A stretch of DNA of 64,000 nt. It comes from Bombyx mori (lineage: Eukaryota > Arthropoda > Insecta > Lepidoptera > Bombycidae). The stretch lies in NCBI RefSeq assembly GCF_030269925.1, contig NC_085135.1, forward strand, positions 7,502,753-7,566,752, in the 5' to 3' direction. Within the stretch, counting starts at the first letter, position 1; each line of letters opens with the position of its first letter. Shown here piece by piece: positions 62,058 through 64,000 of this stretch. Under the pieces are notes generated by a model that was not told the DNA's origin, ran no database searches, and worked only from the letters and a program-made list of their open reading frames with translations. The position numbers were made by a program, and so were the translations under genes.

Positions 62058-64000
62058 GATTCCGATAGAGGCACCCGTCACGTGCGGACGTGCCCATCGA
62101 CCACTCGATCGCCCGGCCTTTGTTCGCCCGGCTTTTGTTAGCCCGGCCATTGTTCGCGCGGCCTGTGTTCGTGGTACATCTGCCGACCAAGTGTTTTTCC
62201 TGGAAGTTTTTTTTGTTTTGTTTCCTTTCGTTATTTCTGTGTTCGTGGTACATCTGCCGACAAACTGCTTTCCTGGAAGTGTTTAATTGTTTTGTTTCTT
62301 TTTGTTATTTCCGTTTTGTTGTGTTTTTTCTTTGTCCTGTAGTAATCGCGCCGCATCGCCACCTGTGTTCAATAGAACCGCTCAGGTCCGAGAAGTTGGG
62401 GCCTCGCCGCAAGGCGAGTGTTTTCAAGACCCGGGGCCGCCCCACCTGGGTACTCAGCGATCATGGACGCTGTATTCGCGGAATTCCTCCGACTTCGTCA
62501 TCCACAGCTCGCCTCAGAGTTTCTGGCTTTCAAGGCCAATCACACTGCGAGCTCTCTCGAAGACTCCGCCGTGCTCGCTGCTCCTGCGTCGCCTGTACCT
62601 GCGTGCAAAGCTTCTACATCGAGCACCGCAGCCTCCGTCGTGCCTGCCGTTCCCGCGTCGCCTATACTGGCGAGTAAAACTGCTGGGTCGTCCGCCGTGG
62701 CCACCGTTCCAGCTGTGCGATCATCCGCGGCCTCCGTCGCGCCCTCCAAAACACCTGCTCGTAGGTCACCTGCGCCCGCCTCCTCGTCCTCCGACTCTGA
62801 CTCGGAGATGGAGGTCGACCTCGCCCCCGCCTCATCGACGGATGGATTTACCCTGGTACAAAAGGGTAAGAAGCGTGCCGCGGAGTCTCGAGCTCCCGCG
62901 GCCGCTAAAATTAGCAAAGCCGCGAACGCGTCGCGCCCCCGCCCCCAGACTCCCGTTGCGCCTCCAGCCCGTGCCAGTCCGTCGCCGCGTCCGGTGGCAC
63001 AAAATAAAACCCAGTCCCCTCCTCCGATAATCCTTCAAGAGAAGGCAGCTTGGGATCGAGTTTCCCTGGCCCTTAAGGCCAAAAATATCAATTTCACGAA
63101 TGCACGTAACCTCGCGAACGGCATCCAAATAAAGGTGCATTCATCTGATGACCATAGGGCCCTCACCTCTTACCTCCGTAAGGAGCGTATAAGCTTCCAC
63201 ACTTTTACGCTTCAGGAGGAGCGCGAACTCCGCGTTGTAATACGCGGAATCCCTAAAGAGTTAGATATAGAGCTCGTAAAAGTCGACCTGTTAGAACAAG
63301 GCCTACCAGTGAATTCTGTGCACCGTATGCACACCGGTCGCGGTAGGGAGCCATATAATATGGTTCTAGTCGCTCTCCAGCCTACCCCCGAGGGTAAGAA
63401 AATCTTTAACACACAGACCGTCTGTAGGCTCTCTGGTATCGCTGTCGAAGCCCCCCATAAAAAAGGCACTCCTAGCCAGTGCCATAACTGTCAATTGTAT
63501 GGGCACTCTTCCCGTAACTGTCACGCGCGCCCCCGATGCGTCAAATGTTTAGGCGATCACGCCACGGCCCTATGCACTCGCGATCAAAAAACCGCGACGG
63601 AACCGCCTAGCTGCGTCCTGTGTCGAACACAGGGTCACCCCGCAAATTACCGCGGATGCCCCCGAGCCCCGAAAATAAATCACCGCGTCGCCCGCCAAAA
63701 CCGCCTCCGAGGTTCCGGCCCAGACATCAAAGCCTCGGCACCCTCTGCGTCGCAGGCTAAGCCAGCGTTCGTTCCGGCGGCGGTGCCCAGTGTCTCGGCC
63801 TGGGCGAAACCGCTGCCGTACACGTACAACTCCCTCCTCCGCGATTCGTCCCGCCCCCGCGACTCGTCCCTCTCCCGCGACTTGCCCTCCGACCTCGTCC
63901 GAAAATCTCGCTTTAGCGATCGACTTCTTTCAGTCGATCAACTTTGAGCGCGTTAACGCTTTGGGCGACGCCATTCGCGCTGCCTCCACTGCACAACACT
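62058..64000 (+). mobile_element. Jockey-clade LINE, 5' part (jockey-C)
   Basis: Starts exactly at the family 5' end GATTCCGATAGAGGC and runs off the window in ORF1. The 5' UTR (62058-62462) has the 15-bp and 75-bp repeats. It is the third 5' end of the family in this window, with the same first base as jockey-A and A', which confirms the terminus. Confidence 0.88.
62463..64000 (+). pseudogene. Jockey-C ORF1, frameshifted, runs off window
   Basis: Open from the ATG at 62463 with the Ala/Pro/Ser N-terminus and three knuckles. The same 7-base deletion as jockey-B (near 63820, TACACGTACAACTCC) shifts it to a frame ending at 63947. The normal C-terminal codons continue in another frame to the window end. 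Close to jockey-A over most of its length. It shares TTTGAGCG for TTTCAGCG with jockey-B near the end. Confidence 0.85.

Noticed and set aside
1..64000. tRNA, rRNA or snRNA genes
   Set aside because: None recognised by eye; the only pol III-derived sequence is Bm1, and its tRNA-like head is missing.

Overview
This is eukaryotic, lepidopteran DNA, almost certainly from the silkworm genus Bombyx. The clearest marker is a 5'-truncated copy of a SINE that I recognise as Bombyx Bm1 (10003-10287). R1-, jockey- and CR1-type LINEs, a BEL/Pao element and a gypsy-type element agree with this. I see no host protein gene, tRNA or rRNA. The window is nested transposable elements plus tandem repeats, as reported for the Bombyx W chromosome; the W assignment is inference.

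Layout. 1-2498: three and a bit copies of a 762-775 bp tandem repeat. 2499-9363: a tandem array of short Helitron-like units, split by a full-length CR1-type LINE (3201-8280, minus). 9364-20745: an 11.4 kb composite unit made of a long-TIR DNA element (carrying the Bm1 SINE), an internally deleted gypsy-type element whose gag/pol region holds a full-length jockey-clade LINE, and a 1.5 kb noncoding tail. 20746-22084: more Helitron array. 22085-47346: one R1-clade LINE in minus orientation (about 6.7 kb without insertions), bounded by a 14-bp target-site duplication. Nested inside it are a BEL/Pao element (24727-32292) and a second, inverted copy of the composite unit (33610-44584). 47347-48775: Helitron array in inverted orientation. 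48776-54217: a second R1 LINE (plus), then a truncated R1 copy (54232-55050). 55065-58133: a CR1-type LINE cut by a deleted jockey copy (58134-61719, minus). 61721-62057: an R1 scrap. 62058-64000: the start of another jockey copy (plus).

History read from the sequence. A Helitron array became palindromic. R1-A landed near its centre. The 11-kb composite then came to occupy two unrelated sites (the left array arm and R1-A ORF1) with the same end points, each flanked by AT. The empty left site is still visible at 48579-48580. Pao entered R1-A ORF2, and Bm1 entered only the left composite. The two composites pair as x + y = 54234 and form a near-identical 11-kb inverted repeat around a 13-kb spacer.

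Long, apparently intact reading frames are limited to the two jockey ORF1/ORF2 pairs in the composites, the CR1-A ORF1/ORF2 (with one doubtful endonuclease residue) and the Pao polyprotein. Everything else is broken.
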